A DNA stretch of 64,000 bases from Streptomyces liangshanensis (GTDB taxonomy: Bacteria > Actinomycetota > Actinomycetes > Streptomycetales > Streptomycetaceae): contig NZ_CP050177.1 in the NCBI RefSeq assembly GCF_011694815.1, positions 7,323,501 through 7,387,500 of the forward strand, written 5' to 3'. A program made the translations under genes and the position numbers. Each line of letters begins with the position of its first letter. Position 1 is the first letter of the stretch. This document shows positions 1-8,391 of this stretch, one piece after another. Below the pieces are notes generated by a model. It did no database searches, was not told where the DNA came from, and was given only the letters and a program-made list of their open reading frames with translations.

Positions 1-911
1 GCGCGCATCGCGGTCATCGTGTCGTCGAGGGGGGTGTCGATCTCGACCCTGACCATGGTGTGCAGGGCGGAGCGCGGGAAGGGCCCCGTCCGGTCGGCCG
101 CGCCGAGGGCGTCCTTGATGTGCAGGTAGCCGAGGACGGTCCGGTCCGGGCCGGTCACCGGCAGCCGCGAGAAGCCGGACGACGCCGCCGTCCGCTCCAG
201 CTGCTGCGGGGTGATCCCGTGGTCCACCATGACGGTCCTGCCGAGCGGGACCATCACCTCACCGGCGGGCCGGGTGCCCAGCTCCAGGGCGTCCCGCAGC
301 CGCTCCCCGTCCGCCGGGTCGAGCAGGCCCGCCTCGCTGGAGTCCTTGACCAGCCGGGCCAGTTCGTCGTCCGTGAAGACGGACGTCACCTCGTCCTTGG
401 CCTCGACCTTGAGCAGCCGCAGCAGCAGGTTCGCGAACGCGTTGATCCCGAAGATCACCGGCCGCAGCGCCCGGGTGAGGGCGATCAGCGGCGGCGCCAG
501 CAGCAGCGCGGTCGGCGCGGGCGCCGCCAGCGCGATGTTCTTCGGCACCATCTCGCCGATCAGCATGTGCAGGTACGTCGCCAGGGTCAGCGCGATCACG
601 AACGCGATCGGATGGATCAGACCCTCGGGCACCCCGACCGCCTCGAACGGCGGCTCCAGGAGGTGCGCGATGGCCGGCTCGGCGACCGCGCCCAGCACCA
701 GCGAGGAGATCGTGATGCCGAGCTGGGCGGTGGCCATGGCCGCCGAGAGGTGCTCCAGGCCCCACAGCGTGGTCCTGGCGCGCCGGCCGCCCTTGAGCGC
801 GGCCGGTTCGATCTGGCTGCGCCGCACCGAGATCAGGGCGAACTCGGCCCCGACGAAGAAGGCGTTCGTGAGGAGCGTCAGGGCGCCGATGGTCAGTTGC
901 AGGCCGGTCAT
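1..911 (-). CDS. CNNM/CorC-family membrane protein with CBS domains (3' end outside window)
   Basis: Membrane protein of the CNNM (DUF21)/HlyC-CorC family, linked in other bacteria to Mg2+ or divalent cation transport. About 303 codons are visible and the gene leaves the window at its left edge, so the end of the CBS pair and any C-terminal CorC domain are missing. The N-terminus is hydrophobic with the family signature FFVGAEFALISVRR, then three more membrane segments and the helix sequence GEMVPKNIAL. After about residue 205 the first CBS repeat begins (VMVPLGRTVMV, then GFSRLPVTG). The ATG overlaps the TGA of the upstream paralogue by four bases (ATGA), so the two are co-translated and may form a heteromeric complex. 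Family call is firm; the ion is not known. Confidence 0.9.
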   Translation of the reverse strand, partial: MTGLQLTIGALTLLTNAFFVGAEFALISVRRSQIEPAALKGGRRARTTLWGLEHLSAAMATAQLGITISSLVLGAVAEPAIAHLLEPPFEAVGVPEGLIHPIAFVIALTLATYLHMLIGEMVPKNIALAAPAPTALLLAPPLIALTRALRPVIFGINAFANLLLRLLKVEAKDEVTSVFTDDELARLVKDSSEAGLLDPADGERLRDALELGTRPAGEVMVPLGRTVMVDHGITPQQLERTAASSGFSRLPVTGPDRTVLGYLHIKDALGAADRTGPFPRSALHTMVRVEIDTPLDDTMTAMR

Positions 912-2239
912 CGGGCGTCCTCCGTCAGCGTGGCGGGAAGCGGGGACGTGATCCGTACCCGGTCCGCCCGGTGGTGCTCGACCCGCAGGACCGCGAACCG
1001 CCAGCCGTCCACGTCCAGCCGGTCGGCCGCCACGGGCAGCCGCTCCAGCCGGGTCGCGAGCAGGCCCGCGAGCGTTTCGTACGGCCCCTCCGGGGCGGTG
1101 AAGCCGATCTCGTCCAGCTGGTCGAGGCGCAGACTGCCGTCGGCCTCCCACACGCGGCGGCCCGCGGCGCCCGCGGTGACCGGGACCAGGCCCGGGATCT
1201 CGTCCGGGTCGTGCTCGTCCCGTACCTCCCCGACGACCTCCTCCACGATGTCCTCGACGGTGGCGACGCCCGCGGTCCCGCCGTACTCGTCGATGACCAC
1301 CGCCATCGTCCGCGCCTGCCGCAGCCGCCGCAGCAGCCGGTCGACCGGCAGCGAGTCGGGGACGAGCAGCGGCTTCGTCGCCAGCGCGGTGACCGGAGTG
1401 CGGTCGCGCAGGGTCTCGTCCAGGGCGAGGACGTCCCGGATGTGGACCGTGCCGATCACCTCGTCCAGGCTGTCGCGGTAGACGGGGAAGCGGGAGAGAC
1501 CGGTGGCCAGGGTGAGCCGCGCCGCGTCCGACGCGGTGGCGTGCGCCTCCAGTGCCCGGACGTCCACACGGGGCGTCATCACGTTCTCGGCCGACAGGTC
1601 GGCCAGGTGCAGGGTCCGTACGAACAGCTCGGCGGAGTCCGCCTCGATGGCCCCCTCGCGCGCCGAGTGCCGGGCCAGGGCGACCAGTTCCTCGGGTGTC
1701 CTGGCGGAGGCCAGTTCCTCGGCGGGCTCCAGGCCGAAGCGCCGGACCAGGCGGTTGGCGGTGTTGTTGAGGTGCCGGATCAGCGGGCCGAAGGCGGCGG
1801 TGAAGGCACGCTGCGGGCCGGCCACGACCTTCGCGACGGCCAGCGGACGGGAGATGGCCCAGTTCTTCGGGACCAGCTCACCGATCACCATCAGCACCAC
1901 GGTCGACACCACGACGCCGAGCAGGGTGGCGACGGTGGACACCGCGCCCCCGGGCAGCCCCGCGCCCTCCAGCGGGCCGCGCAGCAGCACCGCCAGCGAC
2001 GGCTCGGCGAGCATGCCGATGACCAGGGAGGTCACCGTGATGCCCAGCTGGGCGCCGGACAGCTGGAAGGTCAGGCGCTTGGCGGCGGCCAGGGCGCTCG
2101 CCGCCCCGCGCTCGCCGGCCGCGGCGGCGCGTTCCAGCTCACCGCGTTCCACGGTGGTGAGGGAGAACTCGGCCGCGACGAACACCGCGCAGGCGAACGT
2201 CAACGCGAGAGCGAGCAACAGCAGGAGTACTTCGGTCAC
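908..2239 (-). CDS. CNNM/CorC-family membrane protein, full length
   Basis: 443-residue paralogue of the next gene downstream. Residues 1-195 form the CNNM/DUF21 membrane domain (FVAAEFSLTTVERGELE; GELVPKNWAIS). Residues 215-340 hold two CBS repeats (NVMTPRVDVRAL; MAVVIDEYGGTAGVATVEDI), and residues 350-440 are the CorC_HlyC C-terminal domain. The sequence VIDEYGGT-VEDIVEEVVGE is diagnostic of the family. CBS domains bind adenine nucleotides and gate the membrane part. Translation starts at GTG (2239), with only a weak GGGGGTGG upstream. The stop overlaps the start of the downstream paralogue, making a two-gene operon. Likely role: cation efflux or Mg2+ homeostasis. Confidence 0.93.
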   Translation of the reverse strand: MTEVLLLLLALALTFACAVFVAAEFSLTTVERGELERAAAAGERGAASALAAAKRLTFQLSGAQLGITVTSLVIGMLAEPSLAVLLRGPLEGAGLPGGAVSTVATLLGVVVSTVVLMVIGELVPKNWAISRPLAVAKVVAGPQRAFTAAFGPLIRHLNNTANRLVRRFGLEPAEELASARTPEELVALARHSAREGAIEADSAELFVRTLHLADLSAENVMTPRVDVRALEAHATASDAARLTLATGLSRFPVYRDSLDEVIGTVHIRDVLALDETLRDRTPVTALATKPLLVPDSLPVDRLLRRLRQARTMAVVIDEYGGTAGVATVEDIVEEVVGEVRDEHDPDEIPGLVPVTAGAAGRRVWEADGSLRLDQLDEIGFTAPEGPYETLAGLLATRLERLPVAADRLDVDGWRFAVLRVEHHRADRVRITSPLPATLTEDAR

Positions 2240-2346
2240 CGTGCCACCCCCGGCCCCTGGTGCGACGGGACGGGGATGGCACGGTTCGTACTGGGAGGCT
2301 CACCCATTGCGGGACCGCAGCTCCTTACTCGGAAGAACGATTCGGG

Positions 2347-2369
2347 ACGGGACGGTCAGGCCGTCCCGT
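2347..2369 (-). terminator. Hairpin downstream of the LCP gene
   Basis: Perfect 9-bp stem ACGGGACGG / CCGTCCCGT with a 5-base loop, 93 bases past the stop of the LCP gene and before the CNNM operon on the same strand. There is no clear U-tract, which is common for streptomycete terminators. Confidence 0.5.
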
Positions 2370-2461
2370 GTCGCTCAATAGTAAAGGACTCGCAAAACAA
2401 AGCAATGTGGCGTCCGGCACGATCCCGGCCGGGGGCCTCCCCGCGCCGTGGGTCGGCGCCC

Positions 2462-3868
2462 CTACCGGACGTCCGTGAAGTCCGTCCCCACGGTGAGGGT
2501 CACGAGCCCGGGCGCGGCCTGCGCCGACTGCCGCGCCGCGGCGTCCGGCAGGCGCGAGGCGAGGACCCTGGCCTGCGGGCCGAGGCCGCCGGGGTACTCC
2601 ACCGTCGTCCTGGCCGTGGTCTCCGGCGCGTTGCCGACGGCGGCGACGGTGAAGCCGGCCGTACGGAGCGTCTCGGCGACCGCGGCGGCCCTGCCCGACG
2701 TGCCCGTGCCGTTGAGGACCTGGACGCGGACGGTGTGCGCGTAGAGCGGGTTCCTGGTGGCGGCCTCCAGCTGCTTCTTACTCACCTCCTTGTCCCGGGC
2801 CAGGGAGCCGAACAGGTCGGACGCCTGCGGGTACTGCCACACCACGTTGGCCCGGTCCGCCGGGACGTCCGCCTGGCGGGGGTAGTTCGGTACGGTCAGG
2901 AAGGCCAGCCGGTCCTTGGGGATGCCCTTGATCTCGGAGGCCAGCGCGTACAGCGGCTTGATCCCGGCCAGCGGTTCGTCGGTCGTCAGCGACTTGGTGG
3001 CCGAGTCGAGGAACCCGTACAGCGCCTTCGGGCTGGTCAGCTTCTGCTGCGCCTTGGCGGCCACCGCCTCCATGAACTCCTGCTGCCTGCCGATCCGGCC
3101 GAGGTCGGAGCCGTCCCCGACGCTGTAGCGCGTGCGGACGTACCCGAGCGCCTTCTCGTCGCGCACGGTCTGGCAGCCGGCCTCCAGGTCGAGGTGCGCC
3201 TTCTTGTCGTGGATCGCGGTCTCCGGGCAGACCTCGATGCCGTCCAGCGCGTTGACCATGCCCTTGAAGCCCTGGAAGTCGACGGACATGAAGTGGTCGA
3301 TGCGCAGGCCGGTGTTGCGCTCCACCGTCCTGATGGTGCACGCGGCGGCCCCGGCCACGTCACCACTCGTACCGCCGATGGCGAACGCCTCGTTGATCTT
3401 GAAGTGGTGGGGGGCGGACTCGCTGCCGTTCCCCCGGTCGCAGGCGGGGATGGTGACCCAGGAGTCGCGCGGCAGGGAGACGACGGTGGCCCAGTCCCGG
3501 TCGGCGGCGATGTGCAGCACCATCAGCGTGTCCGACTGCATCGTGGTCAGGTCGCTGCCGTACTTCGCGTTGGCGCCCTTCCGCGAGTCGGACCCCACGA
3601 CCAGGATGTTCTGTGAACCGGGGCTGGAGTTGACCGGCCGGCCGCCGCCGATCTTGCCGTCGACGTCCGCGCCGTGGATGTTGCCGTCCAGGCGCTGGTA
3701 GATCCAGGTCCCCGCGCCGCCCGCCCCGAGGGCCCCGACGGCCAGCACCCCGCAGATCCAGACCGCCACCCGGCCGCGCCGGGTGAGCCTGGTCCGGCCC
3801 GGCCCGGCGCCTCCCCGGCGCCCCCTGCTCGCGGCGCCGGGCCGCCGCCCCCTGGTTTCCGTCCCCAC
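2462..3868 (-). CDS. LytR-CpsA-Psr (LCP) family cell-wall glycopolymer ligase
   Basis: 468 residues. LCP enzymes move lipid-linked glycopolymers such as teichoic acids onto peptidoglycan outside the membrane. A short basic cytoplasmic tail is followed by one membrane helix (about residues 32-54, VAVWICGVLAVGALGAGGAG). The extracellular LCP domain (about 85-330) shows NILVVGSDSRKG, MVLHIAADR, SLPRDSWVTIP and HFMSVDFQGFKGMVNALDG, which carry the expected Arg and Asp of the polyprenyl-phosphate pocket. The last 100 residues (VRVQVLNGTGTSGRA) are a LytR_C domain. Start is GTG at 3868. A perfect BlaI-type inverted repeat lies 73-88 bases upstream (3941-3956), so the gene is probably repressed by the BlaI-like protein encoded just upstream. 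Confidence 0.93.
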   Translation of the reverse strand: MGTETRGRRPGAASRGRRGGAGPGRTRLTRRGRVAVWICGVLAVGALGAGGAGTWIYQRLDGNIHGADVDGKIGGGRPVNSSPGSQNILVVGSDSRKGANAKYGSDLTTMQSDTLMVLHIAADRDWATVVSLPRDSWVTIPACDRGNGSESAPHHFKINEAFAIGGTSGDVAGAAACTIRTVERNTGLRIDHFMSVDFQGFKGMVNALDGIEVCPETAIHDKKAHLDLEAGCQTVRDEKALGYVRTRYSVGDGSDLGRIGRQQEFMEAVAAKAQQKLTSPKALYGFLDSATKSLTTDEPLAGIKPLYALASEIKGIPKDRLAFLTVPNYPRQADVPADRANVVWQYPQASDLFGSLARDKEVSKKQLEAATRNPLYAHTVRVQVLNGTGTSGRAAAVAETLRTAGFTVAAVGNAPETTARTTVEYPGGLGPQARVLASRLPDAAARQSAQAAPGLVTLTVGTDFTDVR

Positions 3869-3940
3869 CTGGTCCTCCGTGCCCCGCTCCCCGTCCGGTC
3901 CGTCCTCCGGCCCGGCCGTCGCCCGCTGCGACGGACCGAC

Positions 3941-3956
3941 TCTACAGGCGTGTAGA
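3941..3956. promoter_or_regulatory. BlaI-type operator, upstream of the LCP gene
   Basis: TCTACAGGCGTGTAGA: perfect 6-bp inverted repeat with 4-base spacer. It sits between the blaI-like stop (3966) and the LCP start (3868). MecI/BlaI repressors bind TACA/TGTA dyads, and near-identical sites occur at 4549, 17534 and 60769. The operator role is inferred. Confidence 0.7.
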
Positions 3957-3965
3957 AGCGGCAGG

Positions 3966-4451
3966 TCAGCTTTCCGTGCCGTCCCCGGGGGCTCCGCCGG
4001 ATTCCGGGCCTCCGCCTGATTCCGTGCCGCTGCCGGAGAGCAGGGCGCGCAGCACCCGCTCGTCGTGGGGGGAGAGGGCCGAGACGAACCGGGAGAGCAC
4101 CGCGTCCCGGTCGTCGCGCTCGTCCAGGAGCCGCCGCATCCGCAGCGCGGTGAGGCCCGCCCCGTCGGCGACCGGGGTCCAGAGGAAGGAGCGGCCCGAC
4201 CGGGTGCGGGTGACGGCCTGCTTGTCGAGGAGGCGGGTGAGGATCGTGATCACCGTCGTGTACGCGAGGTCGCCGTCGAGGCGCTCCTGCACCCAGGTGG
4301 CGGTCACCGGGCCGGTCGCTGACCCGAGGACGGCGAGCACCTGTGCCTCCAGCTGGCCCTGGCCCCGCCTGCGGGTGCGGGACTCCCGCCCCGGCCCGTC
4401 GCCGCTCCCGGTGCCCGCTGTGTCTCCGGCGTCCCCGGCGTTCCCCACCAC
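3966..4451 (-). CDS. BlaI/MecI/CopY-family transcriptional repressor
   Basis: Winged-helix repressor of the BlaI/MecI family, 161 residues from the chosen GTG. The DNA-binding part is QLEAQVLAVL...VTATWVQERL...AYTTVITILTRLLDK with the wing RTRSGRSFLW. A C-terminal dimerisation region with LRMRRLLDERDDRDAVLSRF follows, then a Gly/Ser-rich tail. The start at 4451 is preferred because GGAGGAGG lies about 8 bases upstream; an in-frame start at 4547 would add 32 unlike residues. No BlaR1/MecR1 sensor protease gene is nearby, so the inducing signal is unknown. A perfect operator lies 98-113 bases upstream, which suggests autoregulation, and another precedes the LCP gene immediately downstream. Confidence 0.9.
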   Translation of the reverse strand: MVGNAGDAGDTAGTGSGDGPGRESRTRRRGQGQLEAQVLAVLGSATGPVTATWVQERLDGDLAYTTVITILTRLLDKQAVTRTRSGRSFLWTPVADGAGLTALRMRRLLDERDDRDAVLSRFVSALSPHDERVLRALLSGSGTESGGGPESGGAPGDGTES

Positions 4452-4548
4452 GAAACGGCCTCCTCCCACGCTGCCGCGCCAGGCGACCTGGTGCCGGGGC
4501 ATCCTAACCAGCGCCGCCGGGGTGTGACCCGGGGTGCGACGGCGCACT

Positions 4549-4564
4549 TCTACAGTGTTGTAGA
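4549..4564. promoter_or_regulatory. BlaI-type operator, upstream of the first blaI-like gene
   Basis: TCTACAGTGTTGTAGA, arms identical to the site at 3941-3956. It lies between the blaI-like start (4451) and the stop of the alpha/beta hydrolase (4607), so only the repressor gene is a sensible target. Confidence 0.7.
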
Positions 4565-4606
4565 TGCGTGGCCGGCCCCGCCACCCCGGGGATCGCGCGG
4601 CGCTCG

Positions 4607-5473
4607 TCAGCCGAGCGCGCGCTCCAGGAACGGCGTCATCAGCGCGGCCACGGCGGTCAGTTCGCTCTCCAGCAGGAAGTGGCCGCCGTCCAGCAGGTGG
4701 ATCTCCGCGTCCGGCAGGTCACGGCGGAAGGCCCGCGCCCCGTCCGGGCCGAAGATCTCGTCGTTACGGCCCCAGACGGCGAGCAGCGGGACCTGCGACG
4801 AGCGGAAGTACGCGTGCACGTCCTCGTACAGGCCCACGTTGGTCGGGTACTCGCGGAAGAGCTTGAGCTGCACCTCGTCGTTGCCGGGCCGGCTCACGGC
4901 GGCGTGGTCGTGGGCCCAGGTGTCGGGGCTCACGAGGCTCGGGTCCGGTACGCCGTGGACGTACTGCCACCGGATCGTGTCCGGGGTGAGCGCGTCGCGC
5001 AGCGGCGCCGACCTCTCCTCGGTGGGATCGGCGGCGTACTCCCAGAGCGGCTTCCAGAAGGACTCCACGAAGCCTTCCACGTACGCGTTGCCGTTCTGCG
5101 TGACGATCGCGGTGATCCGCGACGGGTCGCGCAGCGCCAGCCGCCATCCCACCGGCGCGCCGTAGTCCTGGACGTACATCGCGAACCGCTCGACGCCGGT
5201 CGCGCGCAGGAAGCCCTCGACCGAGTCGGCGAGCGCGTCGAAGGTGTAGTCGAACTCCTCCACCGGCGGGGCGTCGCTGAGGCCGAAGCCCAACAGGTCG
5301 GGCGCGACGACGTGGTAGCGGTCGGCCAGCAGCGGGATGAGGTCGCGGTACATGAAGGAACTCGCCGGGAATCCGTGCAGGAGGACGACGGCGGGCGCCC
5401 CGGGGTCGCCCGCCTCGCGGTAGAAGACCCGCCGGCCGTCGACGTCGATGCTGCGGTGGTGCACTGCGGACAT
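4607..5473 (-). CDS. Alpha/beta hydrolase, epoxide hydrolase/dehalogenase type
   Basis: 288 residues. The oxyanion HG motif is LLHGFPASSFMYR. The nucleophile elbow is VQDYGAPVG, placing Asp (D103) rather than Ser at the nucleophile position, which points to epoxide hydrolases or haloalkane dehalogenases rather than esterases. NDEIFGPDGA and GGHFLLE supply the acid and His. It is transcribed away from a CGNR zinc-ribbon regulator. The 135-bp gap between them holds two 30-bp elements bounded by CTAACC and GGTTAG, and the proximal one begins three bases from this gene's start codon. The regulator therefore probably controls the hydrolase. The substrate is unknown. Confidence 0.88.
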   Translation of the reverse strand: MSAVHHRSIDVDGRRVFYREAGDPGAPAVVLLHGFPASSFMYRDLIPLLADRYHVVAPDLLGFGLSDAPPVEEFDYTFDALADSVEGFLRATGVERFAMYVQDYGAPVGWRLALRDPSRITAIVTQNGNAYVEGFVESFWKPLWEYAADPTEERSAPLRDALTPDTIRWQYVHGVPDPSLVSPDTWAHDHAAVSRPGNDEVQLKLFREYPTNVGLYEDVHAYFRSSQVPLLAVWGRNDEIFGPDGARAFRRDLPDAEIHLLDGGHFLLESELTAVAALMTPFLERALG

Positions 5474-5475
5474 GA

Positions 5476-5505
5476 CTAACCTCCAAGGTGCTTCAAGCTG
5501 GTTAG
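5476..5505. promoter_or_regulatory. CTAACC-N18-GGTTAG element, proximal to the hydrolase
   Basis: A 30-bp element with perfect 6-bp outer arms CTAACC/GGTTAG and an inner GCTTcAAGC dyad. It abuts the hydrolase start codon (5473). Binding here would block its transcription or translation start. It is the partner of 5525-5554. Confidence 0.55.
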
Positions 5506-5524
5506 TCCAGCCAAGCAGGCGACA

Positions 5525-5554
5525 CTAACCGTGTCAAGCTTGTAAGGTGGTTAG
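5525..5554. promoter_or_regulatory. CTAACC-N18-GGTTAG element, proximal to the CGNR gene
   Basis: Second 30-bp element with the same outer arms and the same 18-base spacing, and an inner CAAGCTTG palindrome. The two element starts are 49 bp apart. A TTGACA-like hexamer for leftward transcription (5532-5537, reverse strand) lies inside it, so bound protein would cover the hydrolase promoter. Confidence 0.55.
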
Positions 5555-5608
5555 AGCGCCGGTGGGGAGCCGGGACCGGCGGAATCGTGAAAGGAGGCGG
5601 GCGGCGGC

Positions 5609-6103
5609 ATGGAGGACAGCGTCGTGGTCGACCTGCTCAACACCACCCCCGTCGTCGACGGCCGAACGGTGGACCGGCTCGCGGACGACGCCGCGGCCGA
5701 CGCCTGGCTGACCGCGCACGGCGGTGGGACCGGCGGAGCCGGGGAACGGGCCGCGCTGCGGAGCGTGCGCCGGGACCTCCAGGCGGTGGTACGGGGTCAG
5801 CGGCCCGCCACGATCCTCAACGCGGCCCTGGCGGACGTCGGTCAGCACCCGGTGATCGACGGCGACGGCCTGCGCTGGGACCTGTACGCGCCCCCCGAGC
5901 GCGCCCTCCCCGCCCGGATCGTGCTGGCCTGGGCCGCGCTGTCCGCGCGCATGCCCGGACGGCTGCGCCCCTGCGCCAACGACGAGTGCGATCTCTTCCT
6001 GCTCGACCGCAGCCGCTCCAACACCGCCCGCTGGTGCTCGATGACCACCTGCGGCAACCGCCTCAAGGCCCGCCGCCACCAGGCCCGCCGCACCGACGCC
6101 TGA
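5609..6103 (+). CDS. CGNR zinc-ribbon (ABATE-domain) putative transcriptional regulator
   Basis: 164 residues. The N-terminal region matches the ABATE/stress-induced regulator fold (VDLLNTTPVVDGRTVDRLAD). The C-terminus is a CGNR zinc ribbon: RPCANDECDLFLLDRS then RWCSMTTCGNRLKARRH, giving Cys pairs C-x4-C and C-x4-C with the CGNR tetrapeptide inside the second. The basic tail is typical of DNA contact. AAAGGAGG lies about 13 bases before the ATG. The divergent alpha/beta hydrolase and the paired inverted repeats between the genes make a local repressor/target arrangement likely. No ligand has been assigned to this family that can be read from the sequence. Confidence 0.88.
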   Translation: MEDSVVVDLLNTTPVVDGRTVDRLADDAAADAWLTAHGGGTGGAGERAALRSVRRDLQAVVRGQRPATILNAALADVGQHPVIDGDGLRWDLYAPPERALPARIVLAWAALSARMPGRLRPCANDECDLFLLDRSRSNTARWCSMTTCGNRLKARRHQARRTDA

Positions 6104-6119
6104 CGCGCCGTGCGCTCCG

Positions 6120-7616
6120 TCACGGGCCGGGGGGCGGCCCGTCCGCCGGTGACACGCCCCGGTCGCGTACGAAGAGGGTGACCCGCGCCCCGGTGACCCG
6201 GGTTGTTTCCCACGGCCGGAAGTACCGCCGCAAGGTGCGCGTCTTCGCCTCCTCCCGCGCGTCCGACGGTGAATGCTCACCCGCCGGGTCACGGACGACG
6301 ACGATCCGGTCGAACCGCAGCATGCGCGCCGCGATCTCGGCGGCGGGAAGCTCCACACCGGCGAGCGTGTCCGAGGAGACGGCGTCGCGCGCCAGGGCCA
6401 GATCCGTCAGGAGGCGGGTGCCCCCGGGGTCCGCCCCGGTCCAGACGCGGTGCCGGCCGGACAGATAGAGCAGACCGTCGCCGGGACGGCCCTCCCTCCG
6501 TACGGCGGCGCCGATGGCGACGACGTCGTCGTGCTGGCTCCCGGGCGTCCGCAGGAAGAGAGCGGCCGGCAGGAGCGAGGCCAGGACGGCGAGCGCCGCG
6601 ACCCAGGACGTCCGGGAGGACGGCCGCAGCCGGAGGACATGATCCGTCCACGCGCCCAGCAGCAACGCGAATCCGGTGCAGCTGTAGAGGACGTACCGCT
6701 CGGCGAAGAGCGGCTCGACGGGGGAGAGGAGCAGCAGCAGAAGGCCCGGGAGCACCAGGATCGGCAGCGCCAGCGCGGACAGCCGGACCGGCCCTCTCCC
6801 CTCCAGCGGCGCCCGGGCACACACCGCGCCCACCGCCGCCAGGACCAGGAAGCCGGCCAGCCGCACCGGCCCCGGCCAGCCGATCCACGACACCTGCCCC
6901 GCCTGCCCGGAACTGCGCACGGCCAGCGGCAGCAGCCCCGTCACCACGGCCGCGGCGGTCGCGCTCCACGCCCGGAGCACCGGCCGTGCCGCACCCGAGA
7001 CGATCAGGGTCACGCCGTGCGCCACCAGGGCCAGGACCGCGAACTCGTGGAGCAGACAGGCCAGCAGCAGGGTGGAGCCGTAGACCACCCACCGCCGCCG
7101 GGAGCGGTGCGCGACACTGCCGACCAGCGCGTACGTGGCCCAGGTGACCAGGGCGCACACCATGGCGTACGAACGCCCCTCCTGCGCGTACTGCTGGATC
7201 TGGGGGAGGAGCGGGAACACCAGCCCGGCGAGCAGCCCCGCACGGGGTCCCGCGAGGCGCCGCCCCAGCAGCCCGACCCCGGCCGCCGCGAGGGACATCG
7301 CCAGCACGGAGGGCAGCCGCAGGGTCAGCAGCCCGCCGCCGAAGAGACCGAAGATCTCGTGCATCACGGCGTAGTAGAGGGCGTGCACCAGATCCACGTG
7401 CTGTGTCGTGTGCCATATCCGCGAAAGGCCGCGGTGGGCGAGTTGGTACGTGACCGACTCGTCCCCCCACATGCTGTCGCGCCTGCGGATGCCCCAGAGC
7501 CCGAGAGCGACGGTCAGCGCCACGGGCCCGACCACGACCAGGGCGTCGGGCGGGTGTGGGGCGCTCCGGCGGCCGGCGGGCGGGGACGTTCGGGGCGGTG
7601 CGAAGGCTGAGGACAC
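6120..7616 (-). CDS. GT39-like polytopic membrane glycosyltransferase
   Basis: 498-residue membrane protein with 10 or more hydrophobic segments. The first extracytoplasmic loop has the acidic DE pair of GT-C enzymes (SMWGDESVTYQLAHRG), followed by DLVHALYYAVMHEIF and LRLPSVLAMSLAAAGVGLLGRRL, the pattern of dolichyl-phosphate-mannose protein mannosyltransferase/ArnT-like proteins. Such enzymes transfer a sugar from a polyprenyl phosphate donor on the outer membrane face. The GTG at 7616 (VSSAFAPP) is chosen because a longer reading would run into the divergent response regulator gene; its ribosome site is weak. The last 120 residues are soluble. The two-component system next door may control it. 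Acceptor and sugar are unknown. Confidence 0.8.
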   Translation of the reverse strand: MSSAFAPPRTSPPAGRRSAPHPPDALVVVGPVALTVALGLWGIRRRDSMWGDESVTYQLAHRGLSRIWHTTQHVDLVHALYYAVMHEIFGLFGGGLLTLRLPSVLAMSLAAAGVGLLGRRLAGPRAGLLAGLVFPLLPQIQQYAQEGRSYAMVCALVTWATYALVGSVAHRSRRRWVVYGSTLLLACLLHEFAVLALVAHGVTLIVSGAARPVLRAWSATAAAVVTGLLPLAVRSSGQAGQVSWIGWPGPVRLAGFLVLAAVGAVCARAPLEGRGPVRLSALALPILVLPGLLLLLLSPVEPLFAERYVLYSCTGFALLLGAWTDHVLRLRPSSRTSWVAALAVLASLLPAALFLRTPGSQHDDVVAIGAAVRREGRPGDGLLYLSGRHRVWTGADPGGTRLLTDLALARDAVSSDTLAGVELPAAEIAARMLRFDRIVVVRDPAGEHSPSDAREEAKTRTLRRYFRPWETTRVTGARVTLFVRDRGVSPADGPPPGP

Positions 7617-7710
7617 GCCGCCACCGTGCCCGGACCTCGTTGACCGGGGCCTGACCCGACCTGACCGGCTCGTCAGGAAGCCCCCGGGGCGGTGTGCGAA
7701 GCTGCACCGC

Positions 7711-8391
7711 ATGCGCATTCTGGTGGTCGAGGACGAGGTGGACCTCGCCCGCACCCTGCACACCGGTCTGACCGCCGAGGGCTACAGCGTCGATCTCGCC
7801 CATGACGGCCGGCAAGGACTGTGGATGGCCAGGACCGGCGCGTACGCCCTTGTCGTCCTGGACCTCATGCTGCCGGGGCTCAACGGCTACAAGGTCTGCG
7901 CCCAGTTGCGCCGGGAGGGCAACGCGACCCCCATCCTGGTGCTCACCGCGAAGGACGGGGACTGGGACCAGGCGGAGGCCCTGGACACCGGGGCCGACGA
8001 CTACCTGGCGAAACCGTTCTCCTACGTTGTCCTCGTCGCGCGGCTGCGGGCGCTGGTCCGACGGGCCGCCGCGACGGCCCCGCCCGTCCTCGCCGTGGGC
8101 GACCTCTCCCTGGACATCGCCGCGCGGGTCTGCCGCCGGGCCGGGACCCGGGTGGAGCTGACGCCCCGGGAGTTCGCCGTGCTGGAGCTGCTGGCCCGCC
8201 GGGAGGGCCAGGCGGTCCCCAAGGCGGACCTCCTCTACCACGCGTGGCCCGACGAGGCGTGGGACCCCAACCTGGTGGAGGCGCGGGTCAGCTCGCTCCG
8301 CAAGAAGGTGGACGCCGCGTTCGGCCGCCGGTCCCTGGAGACCGTACGGGGCGTCGGCTACCGGCTGGTGGACGACCGTGAGCGCGGCTGA
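7711..8391 (+). CDS. OmpR/PhoB-family response regulator
   Basis: 226 residues. The receiver domain (1-115) has the acidic pair ED (7-8), phospho-acceptor Asp51 in VVLDLMLPGLNGY, Thr79 in VLTAKD and Lys101 in AKPFSY. The effector domain (130-226) is an OmpR winged helix (VELTPREFAVLELLARREG, SSLRKKVDAAF, VRGVGYRLV). The start is MRILVVEDE at 7711; earlier in-frame starts would reach into the divergent membrane gene. It overlaps the kinase gene by 14 bases, so the pair is co-expressed. Confidence 0.95.
   Translation: MRILVVEDEVDLARTLHTGLTAEGYSVDLAHDGRQGLWMARTGAYALVVLDLMLPGLNGYKVCAQLRREGNATPILVLTAKDGDWDQAEALDTGADDYLAKPFSYVVLVARLRALVRRAAATAPPVLAVGDLSLDIAARVCRRAGTRVELTPREFAVLELLARREGQAVPKADLLYHAWPDEAWDPNLVEARVSSLRKKVDAAFGRRSLETVRGVGYRLVDDRERG

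Noticed and set aside
971..3616. 881-codon open frame on the plus strand
   Set aside because: Antisense to the CNNM and LCP genes, which have clear motifs.
5476..5554. Considered iron-box identity for the CTAACC/GGTTAG elements
   Set aside because: Spacing is 18 bases between arms rather than the compact 19-bp iron box, and the flanking genes are not iron genes.
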